Assembly: GCA_038217425.1 (NCBI GenBank)
Contig: JBBQPM010000021.1
Span: forward strand, 1-54,212
Source: JAIEPT01 sp038217425
GTDB taxonomy: Bacteria > Planctomycetota > Planctomycetia > Gemmatales > Gemmataceae
Length of the DNA stretch: 54,212 nt
Reading direction: 5' to 3'
The position numbers were made by a program, and so were the translations under genes. The notes beneath the pieces were generated by a model. The model did not search any database. It worked only from the letters and a program-made list of their open reading frames with translations, and was not told the DNA's origin. Positions 1-8,191 of the stretch are shown one piece after another. Position 1 is the first letter of the stretch; each line of letters begins with the position of its first letter.

Positions 1-1230
1 CTTCTGCACATTATAATTGTTCAGTGGAATAACACGACTAAATACGCCGTCACGCTTGTTGTAAGGTTGAGATTCTCCGGTGAGAAACCAGAGGATTTCC
101 GCGTAGCCGCCATGAAAGAAAACGGTCCCCTGGTTGAGACCGTTTGCGATCGCGTCGGTGAGGAATTGTCCGGCCCATTCCGCCTGGAGCGTCAGGGGGC
201 CATGGACCATCGCGAACTCAGGGCCGATCGTGTGTTGAATGTTGCCGGGAATCTGCCCGGTGTCGACGAGCACGGGGACCGCAAAGCCGGGCCCGTTGCG
301 CAGTTCCGTTCGGGCACGAACACGCAGTTTACCTTCCGGAAGTTCGCTGCCCCAGACGCCGACTCCAAGGTGGACAAGGCGCTGTCCGTCGTCCTCATAC
401 CAAGGGGTGCCAGTGGTCCGAGCCCCCCACGCGTATTTGTTGAGCGTCACCCCGAAGGCGTTGGTGGAGGGACGATAGACGCCAATCACCCAGGCGAGAC
501 GCTCGGATTCGACCCAGTTGCGGGCGCTGACACCGAGCGTAAAGCCATTATCGAAAGGGGCGTAGAACGCGTCGCTGTTGTCGGCACGTTCCAGGAACGG
601 AAGATTGGTTTGCGCGGTGTTGTTGGTCATGCCGATCGGCTTCATCTGAAAGCCCATGCGGATATTGCCGAGTCCTGGAACCTCGCGAACTTGCAACCAG
701 ACGTTCGTGGGCGTTGGCGTTCCAATCAGATTCCCGAAGGAAGGCGGCTCCTCCCCGGAGTTTTCGTTTGAAGCATTGGCGAAATCGAACTCGAGGAAGA
801 AGTCGAACAAGCTGTAAAGATCGCCGTCCGCTCGCAGTCGGGCGCGTCTCAAAAAGGTGGCGGCGGCATTGTTGACGCCGTTATCATCGCCGTTTGGCAG
901 CAAATAGCTTGCTTTCGGCCCGATGAACCAGGTGGAATCGATCTGGGCGCTGCCGCCCAAATGGAGGTGGAACTGGTCGTCGTCCGATTCAAGGCGGAAG
1001 CCATTATCCCAAAAGGCCGACAGCGGTGTTCGCTTTCCGGACGAGGTCGTGGAAGGTTGTTCGGCCGTGTCCTGCATCGGCTCAGGGGCAACGGTTGCAC
1101 TGGGATCGGCGACCGACTGGGGGATGCCAATAGAGACAACGGACCGAACGGGAGTCTGGGCTAGGGCGCATTGCTGAGCAATCAGGGCAAGCAGCGTCGT
1201 AAGAACGGCTGTGTAGCACCAACCTACCAT
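1..1230 (-). CDS. Phosphate-selective porin-like outer-membrane protein (3' end outside window)
   Basis: Reading leftwards from the ATG at 1228-1230 the frame stays open to the window edge (410 codons). The first ~24 residues form a signal peptide (hydrophobic core, then ALAQT). The mature part reads like the Porin_O_P/OprP family: FWDNGFRLES and FHLHLGGSAQID near the start, FLRRARLRADGDL, then MGFQMKPIGM and ERADNSDAF. These are typical of 16-strand trimeric anion porins. The family takes up phosphate and, in principle, the structurally similar arsenate. The gene lies directly after the ars genes in the same direction, so read-through from the ars promoter is possible; that is inference. The arsD reading frame runs 149 bases into its 5' end. 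Family call fairly firm; substrate unknown. Confidence 0.82.
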   Translation of the reverse strand, partial: MVGWCYTAVLTTLLALIAQQCALAQTPVRSVVSIGIPQSVADPSATVAPEPMQDTAEQPSTTSSGKRTPLSAFWDNGFRLESDDDQFHLHLGGSAQIDSTWFIGPKASYLLPNGDDNGVNNAAATFLRRARLRADGDLYSLFDFFLEFDFANASNENSGEEPPSFGNLIGTPTPTNVWLQVREVPGLGNIRMGFQMKPIGMTNNTAQTNLPFLERADNSDAFYAPFDNGFTLGVSARNWVESERLAWVIGVYRPSTNAFGVTLNKYAWGARTTGTPWYEDDGQRLVHLGVGVWGSELPEGKLRVRARTELRNGPGFAVPVLVDTGQIPGNIQHTIGPEFAMVHGPLTLQAEWAGQFLTDAIANGLNQGTVFFHGGYAEILWFLTGESQPYNKRDGVFSRVIPLNNYNVQK

Positions 1231-1993
1231 GGAAGAGGCACCTTCGCAGTACTATTCCGGGCACGCCGACCTTATAATCAGCGAAGCAATTCACGCCAGT
1301 CCAATCGATCCGAAGACGGAGAGCGCGAACGATTTTTTTGGTCTGGTAAATAGCCCATATCGCCAATTGTATCGCATCGCCGACGCGAAAGGCGATGCCG
1401 GAGGCGCCTTTGATGAGTCGACATCGCCAATCGCCCCAAGCTCGCGGCGATCGCGGACGAATTGCAAGATCGCTGCCTGATGGCGCTCGCGGCCAAGATG
1501 GCCGAATCGCGGCTGATGCAGAAGGCGGCGCACTTCCCCGCCGACTCCCCCTGGCCGGCGTCGCTGGTGGGCGATGCGTTCTACGCGCTCGACGGCGCTC
1601 CGTGCAGCAGGTAGGAAAACAGCAGGACTTTTCGGCTTCCTCTGCCGCGGGTTCGGCATCGACGCCACACCAATCCGCAAGCTGATCCCGGCTCGGGTAA
1701 TTGCCTTGGTTCACGATTCTGCCATCGATTCGCACCATCGGCAGGCATTGCATCTGTCCGATTCGAAGAGCTTCCTTCACATCGGCGAACTGGGTGAAAG
1801 CCGCCGGTTCGTGGGGGAGGTTGTATCGGCGCACCTCGATTCCCTGGGTCTTGAGCCAGGCAAGATCGTCTGCGAAATGGACCAAGGCCGGATCTACCCT
1901 CGCTCCGCAAATTCCCGTCGAGCAGCACAGAGGTCGGTCAAAGACTTCGAGATTTTTCTCGGGGCTCTCCTTGTTAGTTGTGAATGCAGTCAT
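1082..1993 (-). CDS. arsD: ArsD-like arsenic chaperone/regulator with aberrant C-terminal extension
   Basis: The first 130 codons are a good ArsD: CCSTGIC at residues 23-29, MQCLPMV around 81-87, and the closing vicinal pairs CC at 124-125 and 129-130, which bind As(III)/Sb(III) in this family. ArsD passes arsenite to the ArsA ATPase and can act as a weak repressor. It starts inside the arsM stop (ATGA overlap), so the two are translationally coupled. ArsD normally ends just after the last cysteines, but here no stop occurs until 1082; the extra ~170 residues (Arg/Pro/Ser-rich) look like an out-of-frame translation of other DNA and overlap the porin start. No arsA or arsB is visible. Core call firm; the extension is probably an artefact of rearrangement. 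Confidence 0.75.
   Translation of the reverse strand: MTAFTTNKESPEKNLEVFDRPLCCSTGICGARVDPALVHFADDLAWLKTQGIEVRRYNLPHEPAAFTQFADVKEALRIGQMQCLPMVRIDGRIVNQGNYPSRDQLADWCGVDAEPAAEEAEKSCCFPTCCTERRRARRTHRPPATPARGSRRGSAPPSASAAIRPSWPRAPSGSDLAIRPRSPRAWGDWRCRLIKGASGIAFRVGDAIQLAIWAIYQTKKIVRALRLRIDWTGVNCFADYKVGVPGIVLRRCLFHGRLVLHSRSYDAACPDCSAMRPSPDSRSVRCLYWHPPVGRRSQCNRCP
1417..1614 (+). pseudogene. 3' fragment of an unidentified gene, convergent with arsD
   Basis: After two in-frame TGA codons (1411-1416) a plus-strand frame of 65 codons runs to a TAG at 1612. Its codons are rich in third-position G/C and it reads like a real helical protein end (KLAAIADELQDRCLMALAAK, then ESRLMQKAAHFPAD, then LVGDAFYALDGAP). 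It has no plausible start. It meets arsD exactly where ArsD similarity stops. I do not recognise the family. Best read as a leftover gene end brought next to arsD by a deletion or insertion. Confidence 0.35.
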
Positions 1994-2838
1994 TTCGCCT
2001 TGAGGGCGTAGACCTGGACACTGGCTGCATACTGGTTCACGTCGTGGCGAGCGATCAATGCGGCCATCTCGCGAAGCAGGCCGGGTGCGTTCGTCACTTC
2101 TTCCTGAGCACCCGTCCCACAGCATCCTGTTTGATTCTCGATCTTGGCGTATACGTTGAGGTCCTTTTTCGTGTCCACGATTTGAACATCCTCGAAGCCC
2201 GCCTCTCGGAGCAAACGTTCGTAATCGGTCATGGGAATGGCCCCGGCGATGCAACCGACATAGGCAGCAACGCTCGGGGCCAGCTCCTCCGGCAAAGGAT
2301 TTTTGAGGGCGATGTCGCTGACCGCTACTCGGCCACCTGGTTTCAGCACGCGATACATCTCGCGGAACGCAGACGCTTTATCCAGTACCAAGTTCAGCAC
2401 GCAATTGCTCGTCAGGCAGTCCACGCTGTTGTCCTCGAGCGGCAATGTCTCGATCTGTCCCTGTCGAAACTCGACGTTGGCGGGGCAGGCCCCCTGCCCA
2501 AACTTAACCGCCGAATTGAAAGCCCGTTCAATCATTTCCGGGGTCATGTCGATGCCGATTGCTTTTCCGCTCGGACCGACTTTGAGGGAGGCGAGCAGGA
2601 CGTCGATGCCTCCTCCGGAGCCGAGATCCACGAGAACCTCGCCTGGCTTGAGATTCGCCGTCGCGATCGGGTTGCCGCAGGAGAGTCCCATGTTGGCCTC
2701 GTGGGGGATACTTTCGAGTTGCTCTGCGGTGTAACCGAAGGCTTTCGCCACCGACTGAACGCCTGCATGGGCGCCCGAAAGGTCGCTGGCGGCCACAGCG
2801 GCATACTTCGATTTCACTTCCTCAAGGATCGATCTCAT
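1990..2838 (-). CDS. arsM: Arsenite S-adenosylmethionine methyltransferase
   Basis: 282 residues, normal length for ArsM. The Rossmann SAM-binding loop is DLGSGGGID at 71-79. The family's conserved cysteines are present: C54 in GLSCGNP, C146 in SNCVLNL and C196 in YVGCIAG, which together bind trivalent arsenic. A CC pair sits near the C-terminus (239-240), as in many bacterial ArsM. The enzyme methylates As(III) to mono-, di- and trimethylarsenic in the cytoplasm, giving volatile or exportable species. It follows arsR in the same direction with a 65-base gap that carries a second copy of the operator candidate, and is translationally coupled to arsD. Confidence 0.95.
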   Translation of the reverse strand: MRSILEEVKSKYAAVAASDLSGAHAGVQSVAKAFGYTAEQLESIPHEANMGLSCGNPIATANLKPGEVLVDLGSGGGIDVLLASLKVGPSGKAIGIDMTPEMIERAFNSAVKFGQGACPANVEFRQGQIETLPLEDNSVDCLTSNCVLNLVLDKASAFREMYRVLKPGGRVAVSDIALKNPLPEELAPSVAAYVGCIAGAIPMTDYERLLREAGFEDVQIVDTKKDLNVYAKIENQTGCCGTGAQEEVTNAPGLLREMAALIARHDVNQYAASVQVYALKAK

Positions 2839-2869
2839 ATCGCATCTCCCTTTCTTGCTCTATAGCGTT

Positions 2870-2886
2870 TATCGACGATTAACGAT
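2870..2886. promoter_or_regulatory. Candidate ArsR operator before arsM
   Basis: The 17 bases TATCGACGATTAACGAT match the site at 3257-3273 in 16 of 17 positions. The core ATCG-N8-CGAT is an imperfect inverted repeat. It lies in the arsR-arsM gap, so arsM may have its own ArsR-controlled promoter besides read-through from arsR. Predicted from recurrence and position only. Confidence 0.6.
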
Positions 2887-2903
2887 TATTACCCAAAAAA
2901 ACG

Positions 2904-3248
2904 TCACAGGGCGGCCACCAGTTCTTTCAATCGGGAGAACATGGCCGGGTTGACGCAGTAGCAGACCTTGGGTCCGTCAACTTCACCCTGTACGAGACCC
3001 GACTCTTTGAGAATCTTCAAGTGCTGCGAGACGGTGGACTGGGCCAGCGGCATGGCATCGACCAGTTCGCCGCACACGCAATTGCTTCGGGCAAGAAGGA
3101 TGGAGAGGATCTTCACGCGAGCCGGATGAGCGATGGCCCAAGCGAATTTGGCCAATTCCTCGGCGTTGACCGAAGCGGAACTGGCCATTCGGCCTTCCAT
3201 CGGGGCTTCGCAACAAGTTTTCGCTTTGGCGGCCATGACGTTCTCCAT
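2904..3248 (-). CDS. arsR: ArsR/SmtB-family arsenic-responsive repressor
   Basis: 114 residues, typical of the family. A winged helix spans about 30-110 (AWAIAHPARVKILSILL, then STVSQHLKILKESGLV as recognition helix). The metalloid-binding motif NCVCGEL sits at the start of helix 3, the classic ArsR CxC position, and there is an extra CC pair near residue 12. It represses the ars genes and lets go of DNA when arsenite binds. An internal Met (MAAKAK) four codons later is an alternative start. It leads the minus-strand arsenic cluster and has an operator candidate immediately upstream. Confidence 0.93.
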   Translation of the reverse strand: MENVMAAKAKTCCEAPMEGRMASSASVNAEELAKFAWAIAHPARVKILSILLARSNCVCGELVDAMPLAQSTVSQHLKILKESGLVQGEVDGPKVCYCVNPAMFSRLKELVAAL

Positions 3249-3256
3249 AAATCGTC

Positions 3257-3273
3257 TATCTACGATTAACGAT
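3257..3273. promoter_or_regulatory. Candidate ArsR operator before arsR
   Basis: TATCTACGATTAACGAT, 8 bases upstream of the arsR start codon; differs from the 2870-2886 copy at one base. A further ATCGT at 3251-3255 gives an additional half-site (ACGAT on the other strand). Position and recurrence support autoregulation. Confidence 0.6.
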
Positions 3274-3473
3274 ATGCCGTCACGAACCCAAAGTCAAGGG
3301 CCTTAGAGCAAGTTCGTGTGCAAATGCCATTTGACGCCGACTTTGCCCGCAGTGCGTTGCGGAGCCCAGTATCGGCCAGCCGCAGTAGGCGTGGTGATGA
3401 AGCGGCCTTGTCTTGGCTGAATGGACGTTGTCGTGCATGTGTTTTTGTGGTTCGAATCGCATACAATTCGCGT

Positions 3474-4193
3474 ATGCTCCACGTCCATGTTGCGCGACTG
3501 AATGCTGCGGAAGCTGAGATCCAACTCGTCGGCGACGAGCCCTTCGCCGCCCGGATTTTGGGTCCGCGCTGCCCTTATGCTTCGACGGTCGAGATCGCGT
3601 ACTACGCTCGGCCCATGCCGGGGTCGCCCGCGCATCGGCAACGGATCATCGTGCCAGAGCCGAGCTACTGGGATCCGCAGACGCCTTACCTTTACGAAGG
3701 GCCGGCCCAGGTCGGCTCCGAGGTGACGCCGATTCGCGTGGGATTTCGCGTCGTCGCCTTCTCGCCCACGGGGATTCGCGTCAACCAAAAGCCTTTCGTA
3801 CCGAAGGGAGGCTGGTTCGACGGCGCCGAGGGCGAGCTTCCGGCGCTGCGTGAGGCGGGCTGGAACACGCTCGTGTGCCCCGTGCGCGAAGATTGTCGGT
3901 GGCTCTGGAAGCGCGCCGATCAACTGGGATTCTTCGTGCTCGGTGTGATCGAAGAGGCGAACGTCGACGTCGCGGAACTGGCGCAGCATCCCAGTTGTCT
4001 CGGCTGGTTGTGCCGGGAGGGCGTCGACGGCTCGACGCTGCGGGGCAAGCCGTTCGTGGGGCAATGGCTCGAGGGCGAGGCGCCGCTTGCTCCTTGGGCG
4101 CAGTTCGCGGCGGGGCCGGTGAAACCGACGGACGCGTCAGTCCTCTGGCTCTCCTGGCAGGCGGGCATTCTCGGCGGCGACTCGGGCTCGTAA
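3474..4193 (+). CDS. Hypothetical protein with glycoside-hydrolase-2-like Ig/TIM segment
   Basis: 239 residues from the ATG at 3474; the frame is open further upstream, but those codons look non-coding, so I use this start. Residues ~55-110 resemble the hinge of GH2 enzymes: PSYWDPQTPYLYEGP, then VGFR, then a segment like the start of the TIM barrel (KPFVPKGGWFDGAEGELPAL). The rest of a GH2 barrel and any catalytic Glu pair cannot be placed, and full GH2 enzymes are 600-1000 residues, so this is either a short relative or a non-catalytic remnant. No signal peptide seen. It precedes the permease gene by 41 bases in the same direction. Function unknown. Confidence 0.6.
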   Translation: MLHVHVARLNAAEAEIQLVGDEPFAARILGPRCPYASTVEIAYYARPMPGSPAHRQRIIVPEPSYWDPQTPYLYEGPAQVGSEVTPIRVGFRVVAFSPTGIRVNQKPFVPKGGWFDGAEGELPALREAGWNTLVCPVREDCRWLWKRADQLGFFVLGVIEEANVDVAELAQHPSCLGWLCREGVDGSTLRGKPFVGQWLEGEAPLAPWAQFAAGPVKPTDASVLWLSWQAGILGGDSGS

Positions 4194-4234
4194 TATATCC
4201 GCTACGCCCAAACCTTTCCGCGAGCCGAAACCGT

Positions 4235-6241
4235 ATGAATGCCGACGATTCGAAGACTTCGGATCACTCTCCCCACGCTCACAAGAGCTTTTGGCTCTGG
4301 GTCATGTGCCTCACGGGCGTCGATTACTTTTCCACGCTCGGCTATCAACCCTCGATCGCCTACGAGGCGACCGGCATCCTCACGCCGTTCGCCACGGTGC
4401 TCTTGGTGCTGGTGACGCTCTTCGGCGCCTACCCGGTATATGCGTATGTGGCAGGAAAGTCTCCGTACGGACTGGGCTCGATCGCGATGCTCGAGAAGCT
4501 GGTGCACGGTTGGGGAGGCAAGGTGCTTGTGCTCGTGCTCTTGGGTTTCGCCGCCACCGATTTCGTGATCACCAAGACGCTCTCCGCGGCCGACGCCGCG
4601 GTGCATCTCCTCGAAAATCCGCATTGGCCCAGCGCCCTGCACGGCGACACGAGCCAGATCTTGATCACGATGGGGCTGCTGGTGATTCTCGGCGCCACGT
4701 TCATGCGCGGGTTCGGCGAAGTGATCGGCCTGGCCATCGTGCTCACCGCGGTTTACCTCACGCTCAATGCCATCGTCATCGGCAGCGGTCTGGTGTTTCT
4801 CTACGAACATCCCGAACGCTTCGCGACATGGTGGACGCAAGTCGGCAGCGGCGACTGGCACTTTCATCGCGAGTTCGACTTCGGTACCAGCTACTGGGCG
4901 ATTGCGGCAACGTGCCTCTTGCTCTTTCCGAAGCTCGCACTCGGTCTCAGCGGTTTTGAGACGGGCGTCGCGGTGATGCCGCTCATCAAGGGGGATCCGA
5001 CCGACACCGAGGCGGCGCCTGCGGGCCGGATTCGCAACGCGCAGAAACTGCTGCTGACTGCCGCCCTCATCATGTCGGTCTACCTCATCGGCTCGTCCCT
5101 GGTCACCAGTTTGTTGATCGGGCACGAGGCCTTGCAGTCAGGCGCCGCGCATTCGACGAATCCATTGGCGCCCAAAACCAAGAAAGGCGAAGCGTCGGGC
5201 AGGGCTTTGGCTTACCTCGCGCACGGCGACAAACTCATCGACGGGCAATCGGCGAACATCCTCAATCCCCTCTTCGGCCCAGCGTTTGGCACGCTCTACG
5301 ATCTCAGCACCGTCGTCATTCTCTGGTTCGCCGGCGCCAGCGCCATGGCCGGGCTGCTCAACCTCGTGCCGCAGTATCTGCCTCGCTACGGCATGGCGCC
5401 CGAATGGACTCGCGCCTTGCGCCCCCTCGTCCTCTTGTTCACCGCGATCAATCTCTTCGTCACTTGGCGGTTTAACGCCAACGTCGAATCCCAGAGCGCC
5501 GCCTACGCCACCGGCGTCCTCGTGCTCATTTCCAGCGCCTGCCTGGCGACTCTCATCGATCGTTGGCAACAACGCTCGGGCAGATGGTACTTCCGCATCT
5601 CCTGGCCGTTCGCGTTCATCACGGTCATCTTCTTTTACACGACGTTAGCCAATATCATCGAGAAGCCCGACGGCATCAAGATCGCCTTCTGGTTCATTCT
5701 CGCTATCGTTCTATCTTCCATCGTTTCTCGGCTCTCGCGCAGCAAGGAGCTACGCCTCAAGGGGCTCGACTTCGTCACCCAGGAATCGAAATTTCTGTGG
5801 GACAGCATGAAAATGCTCGAGTTCCCCGTCCTGGTGCCGCATCGTCCGGGGAGTCGGTCGCTGATGGAGAAGGAAGCGATCATTCGTCAGGAACATCGCC
5901 TGGGGCCGGAGGTCCCGGTGGTGTTCATCGAAGTGAAGGTACACGACTCGAGCGATTTCTATCAGACGCCGATCGTCGAGGTGTTACAGGAGGAAGGGGC
6001 GTTTATTGTGCGCGTACACAAGTGCGCGTCGGTGTCGCACACGATCGCCGCCCTCGCGCTGGAGCTGTCCAAGATCGGTAAACCGCCTGAGATCCACTTC
6101 GGCTGGTCGGAAGAAAGTCCGATGGCGGCGAACATCGGGTTTTTGCTGTTCGGGCAGGGGAACGTGCCGTGGATGGTGCGCGAATTGATCCTCGACGCGG
6201 AGCCCGACCCGACGCGTCAGCCGCGCGTCATCATCGGATAG
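4235..6241 (+). CDS. APC-superfamily permease (amino-acid transporter-like)
   Basis: 668 residues from the ATG at 4235. After a short polar N-terminus come about twelve hydrophobic membrane spans (first FWLWVMCLTGVDYFSTLGYQ, where GVDYFSTLGYQPS fits the broken helix 1 of LeuT-fold carriers). The last ~180 residues are soluble (after SRLSRSKELRLKGLDF), a cytoplasmic C-terminal domain with VPVVFIEVKVHDSS. It sits in the inner membrane and probably carries amino acids or another small solute; the substrate cannot be read. The frame stays open upstream to 3875, but those codons are the shadow of the preceding gene. The ATP-cone gene follows 12 bases later. Confidence 0.82.
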   Translation: MNADDSKTSDHSPHAHKSFWLWVMCLTGVDYFSTLGYQPSIAYEATGILTPFATVLLVLVTLFGAYPVYAYVAGKSPYGLGSIAMLEKLVHGWGGKVLVLVLLGFAATDFVITKTLSAADAAVHLLENPHWPSALHGDTSQILITMGLLVILGATFMRGFGEVIGLAIVLTAVYLTLNAIVIGSGLVFLYEHPERFATWWTQVGSGDWHFHREFDFGTSYWAIAATCLLLFPKLALGLSGFETGVAVMPLIKGDPTDTEAAPAGRIRNAQKLLLTAALIMSVYLIGSSLVTSLLIGHEALQSGAAHSTNPLAPKTKKGEASGRALAYLAHGDKLIDGQSANILNPLFGPAFGTLYDLSTVVILWFAGASAMAGLLNLVPQYLPRYGMAPEWTRALRPLVLLFTAINLFVTWRFNANVESQSAAYATGVLVLISSACLATLIDRWQQRSGRWYFRISWPFAFITVIFFYTTLANIIEKPDGIKIAFWFILAIVLSSIVSRLSRSKELRLKGLDFVTQESKFLWDSMKMLEFPVLVPHRPGSRSLMEKEAIIRQEHRLGPEVPVVFIEVKVHDSSDFYQTPIVEVLQEEGAFIVRVHKCASVSHTIAALALELSKIGKPPEIHFGWSEESPMAANIGFLLFGQGNVPWMVRELILDAEPDPTRQPRVIIG

Positions 6242-6253
6242 AAGGAGACGCTC

Positions 6254-7453
6254 GTGTACGGAACGTTGCCGAGTTGGGTCCTCGTCCAGGATGGAAGCCG
6301 GGAACCATTCGACGCCGAACGGATCAGCCAGGCGCTGTTCGCGGCGACCGAAGACGTGCGCCAACCGGACGCGTTTCTGGCGCGCGAACTCACCGACGGC
6401 GTGCTCCACTTCCTCAGTCAGGAAACGGACGGCGACACGATCGCTTCGGAGGCCCTGGCCGAGACGGTCGCGAAGATCGTGCGCGAGTTGGGTCAGCCGG
6501 TGCTCGCCAAAATTTTCGAGCAACGTCAGGGCCGAACCACGATATTGCCGACGATGCAGGCGAAGTTGACGATCTTCGCCGAACCGAGCGACGGGCCGAA
6601 CTTGCTGAAGCATCGGTTTTGGGAGGCGGTGAGCATCCAGAATGTCTACGGTCGCGACCTTGAGTCGGCGCAGAAGCAGGGTTTACTGACGCTTGCGGGG
6701 CTCGCTTATCCGGGCCTGCTCGAAGCCGTTCCCGCGGACGTTCGCGGGCTGGACGGCAATCCCTGGGCCATCGTCGCAGAGGCGCGAAAGCAGTCGGGCG
6801 AGGCGTTGATTCTTTCGGGACTCGAGTGGGCGTGGGCCGGCGCGAATGAGCGTGAGATCCGCGCCTGGCTAAGTCAGCTGGACCAGGGATTGGCCGCGCT
6901 GGATCGGCGGGCCGAGGTGTTGCTTGGCATCGCTCCGGCGTGGTCGAAGTCACTGGGTTCCGGGCCGCTGTTCGGCTCTGCGGAAGTCCTCGAACCGCTG
7001 GCCGACGAGGCCCTACAACGCCTGCTTGAGGGGCTACCGCGCGTGGTCGTTCGAGTCGATTCGAAACATTCGGCGCCGCGCCTGGGGCGGTCGACGATTC
7101 ACCTTGCAGGGATGCTGCTGCAAACCGCCGCCGAACAGGTCGAGCGTTTCCTGGAAAAATTGCCGAGCCTGATTTCGCTGGGGGTGAGCGCCGGCGCTCG
7201 TAAGCGAAAATATTTACGCCGACACGCGGAACATCTGGCGCGTGGCTTCCAACTCGACCGGGCCGAGTGGACAATCGGGGTCACCGGGCTGGACGCATCG
7301 GTCCGAACCTTTTTGCACCAGGGAGTCGCCGACAGCCGGGCGTCGCGCGAGTTCGGTCAACGCGTCGAGAAAGTGTTGCGCGACGCCCTGGAACGCGAGG
7401 CCCGACAGACGGGGCTCGTGCTCAAACTGAATCTCGCAGATGCGATCGTTTAA
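6254..7453 (+). CDS. ATP-cone domain protein, possibly degenerate anaerobic RNR relative
   Basis: 399 residues, GTG start with AAGGAG six bases upstream. Residues 5-90 are an ATP-cone (WVLVQDGSREPFDAERISQA, later SEALAETVAKIVRELG), the nucleotide-sensing module usually found at the front of ribonucleotide reductases and NrdR. The remaining 300 residues are not recognised directly. Near the C-terminus, WTIGVTGLDASVRTFLHQG and then ETGL-like RQTGLVLKLNLAD recall the end of NrdD class III reductases, but the protein stops there with no glycyl-radical RVxGY segment and no cysteine-rich zinc site. That relation is tentative. It may be a regulator that binds ATP/dATP. It shares a transcription unit with the permease upstream. 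Confidence 0.7.
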   Translation: MYGTLPSWVLVQDGSREPFDAERISQALFAATEDVRQPDAFLARELTDGVLHFLSQETDGDTIASEALAETVAKIVRELGQPVLAKIFEQRQGRTTILPTMQAKLTIFAEPSDGPNLLKHRFWEAVSIQNVYGRDLESAQKQGLLTLAGLAYPGLLEAVPADVRGLDGNPWAIVAEARKQSGEALILSGLEWAWAGANEREIRAWLSQLDQGLAALDRRAEVLLGIAPAWSKSLGSGPLFGSAEVLEPLADEALQRLLEGLPRVVVRVDSKHSAPRLGRSTIHLAGMLLQTAAEQVERFLEKLPSLISLGVSAGARKRKYLRRHAEHLARGFQLDRAEWTIGVTGLDASVRTFLHQGVADSRASREFGQRVEKVLRDALEREARQTGLVLKLNLADAIV

Positions 7454-7512
7454 CACTACAGCGCTAGAAGCTAGCAAGGCGTTGCAGTAACTTCAAATAC
7501 AGGAAGCATTTA

Positions 7513-7546
7513 CTCCCCTCTCCCTCCGGAGGGAGAGAGGATAGGG
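7513..7546. repeat. Short intergenic palindrome
   Basis: CCTCTCCCTCC and GGAGGGAGAGAGG meet back to back, forming a near-perfect hairpin in the 206-base gap after the ATP-cone gene. No T-tract follows, so it is more likely a dispersed repeat than an intrinsic terminator. Nothing else is recognised in this gap. Confidence 0.5.
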
Positions 7547-7659
7547 GTGAGGGAGTGAACCCCTGCAAGAATCTCGAATTCGCCAGGGATACCGTCCTCC
7601 CCTGATCCCCGGCCGGGACTCCGAACCTGCGTCGCTTCATTTTTGGTGGGCCGAACAAT

Positions 7660-8136
7660 ATGAGAATCATCCTTGCCCTCATCGCTATCTCGATCTGCGC
7701 CACCGGCGGCTTCGCCCAGGAGCTGAAGCCGATCCAGAAGCAAATCCTCGATCTCACCAACGCCCTGCGCAAAGAAGAAAAAGCGGGACCGCTCAAGGCC
7801 GGGCCGCTCCTGACCAAGATCGCGCAGGCCCACGCCCAGAACATGGCGACCCAGGACAAGTACGGCGACGACGACATGAACGGCCACATCCTCGACGGCA
7901 AGGGCGCCAAGGACCGCGTCGTGGCTGCCGGCTACAAATATCGCCGATTCGGCGAGAACGTCGGCTATAACCGCGGCTATGACGATCCCGGCCTCTTCGT
8001 TTTCAACGGTTGGAAGGCGTCGCCCGGGCATCTCAAAAACATGGTCACGCCCGAGTTCACCGAGATCGGCATCGGCGCCGCCATGAGCCAGTCGGGCCGG
8101 TGGTATTTCTGCCAGGTCTTCGGCCTGCCCAAGTAG
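7660..8136 (+). CDS. Secreted CAP/SCP-like domain protein (YkwD type)
   Basis: 158 residues. An N-terminal signal peptide (about 1-19, ending GGFAQ) is followed by one CAP domain: LTNALRKEEKAGPL, LTKIAQAHAQNMA, the GHILDG histidine segment, FGENVGY, and NGWKASPGHLKNM with the second histidine. Bacterial CAP proteins are exported and of largely unknown function. The protein consists of little beyond the CAP fold. It stands alone between a repeat-bearing gap and ald. Confidence 0.88.
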   Translation: MRIILALIAISICATGGFAQELKPIQKQILDLTNALRKEEKAGPLKAGPLLTKIAQAHAQNMATQDKYGDDDMNGHILDGKGAKDRVVAAGYKYRRFGENVGYNRGYDDPGLFVFNGWKASPGHLKNMVTPEFTEIGIGAAMSQSGRWYFCQVFGLPK

Positions 8137-8191
8137 ATCGCCGCGATTACAATACGTTCAGCGAGTCCCACACCTCTCTGGATGTCGAATT

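Noticed and set aside
7513..7546. CRISPR-like repeat
   Set aside because: Single palindrome with no regularly spaced copies; no CRISPR array or cas gene was seen anywhere in the window.
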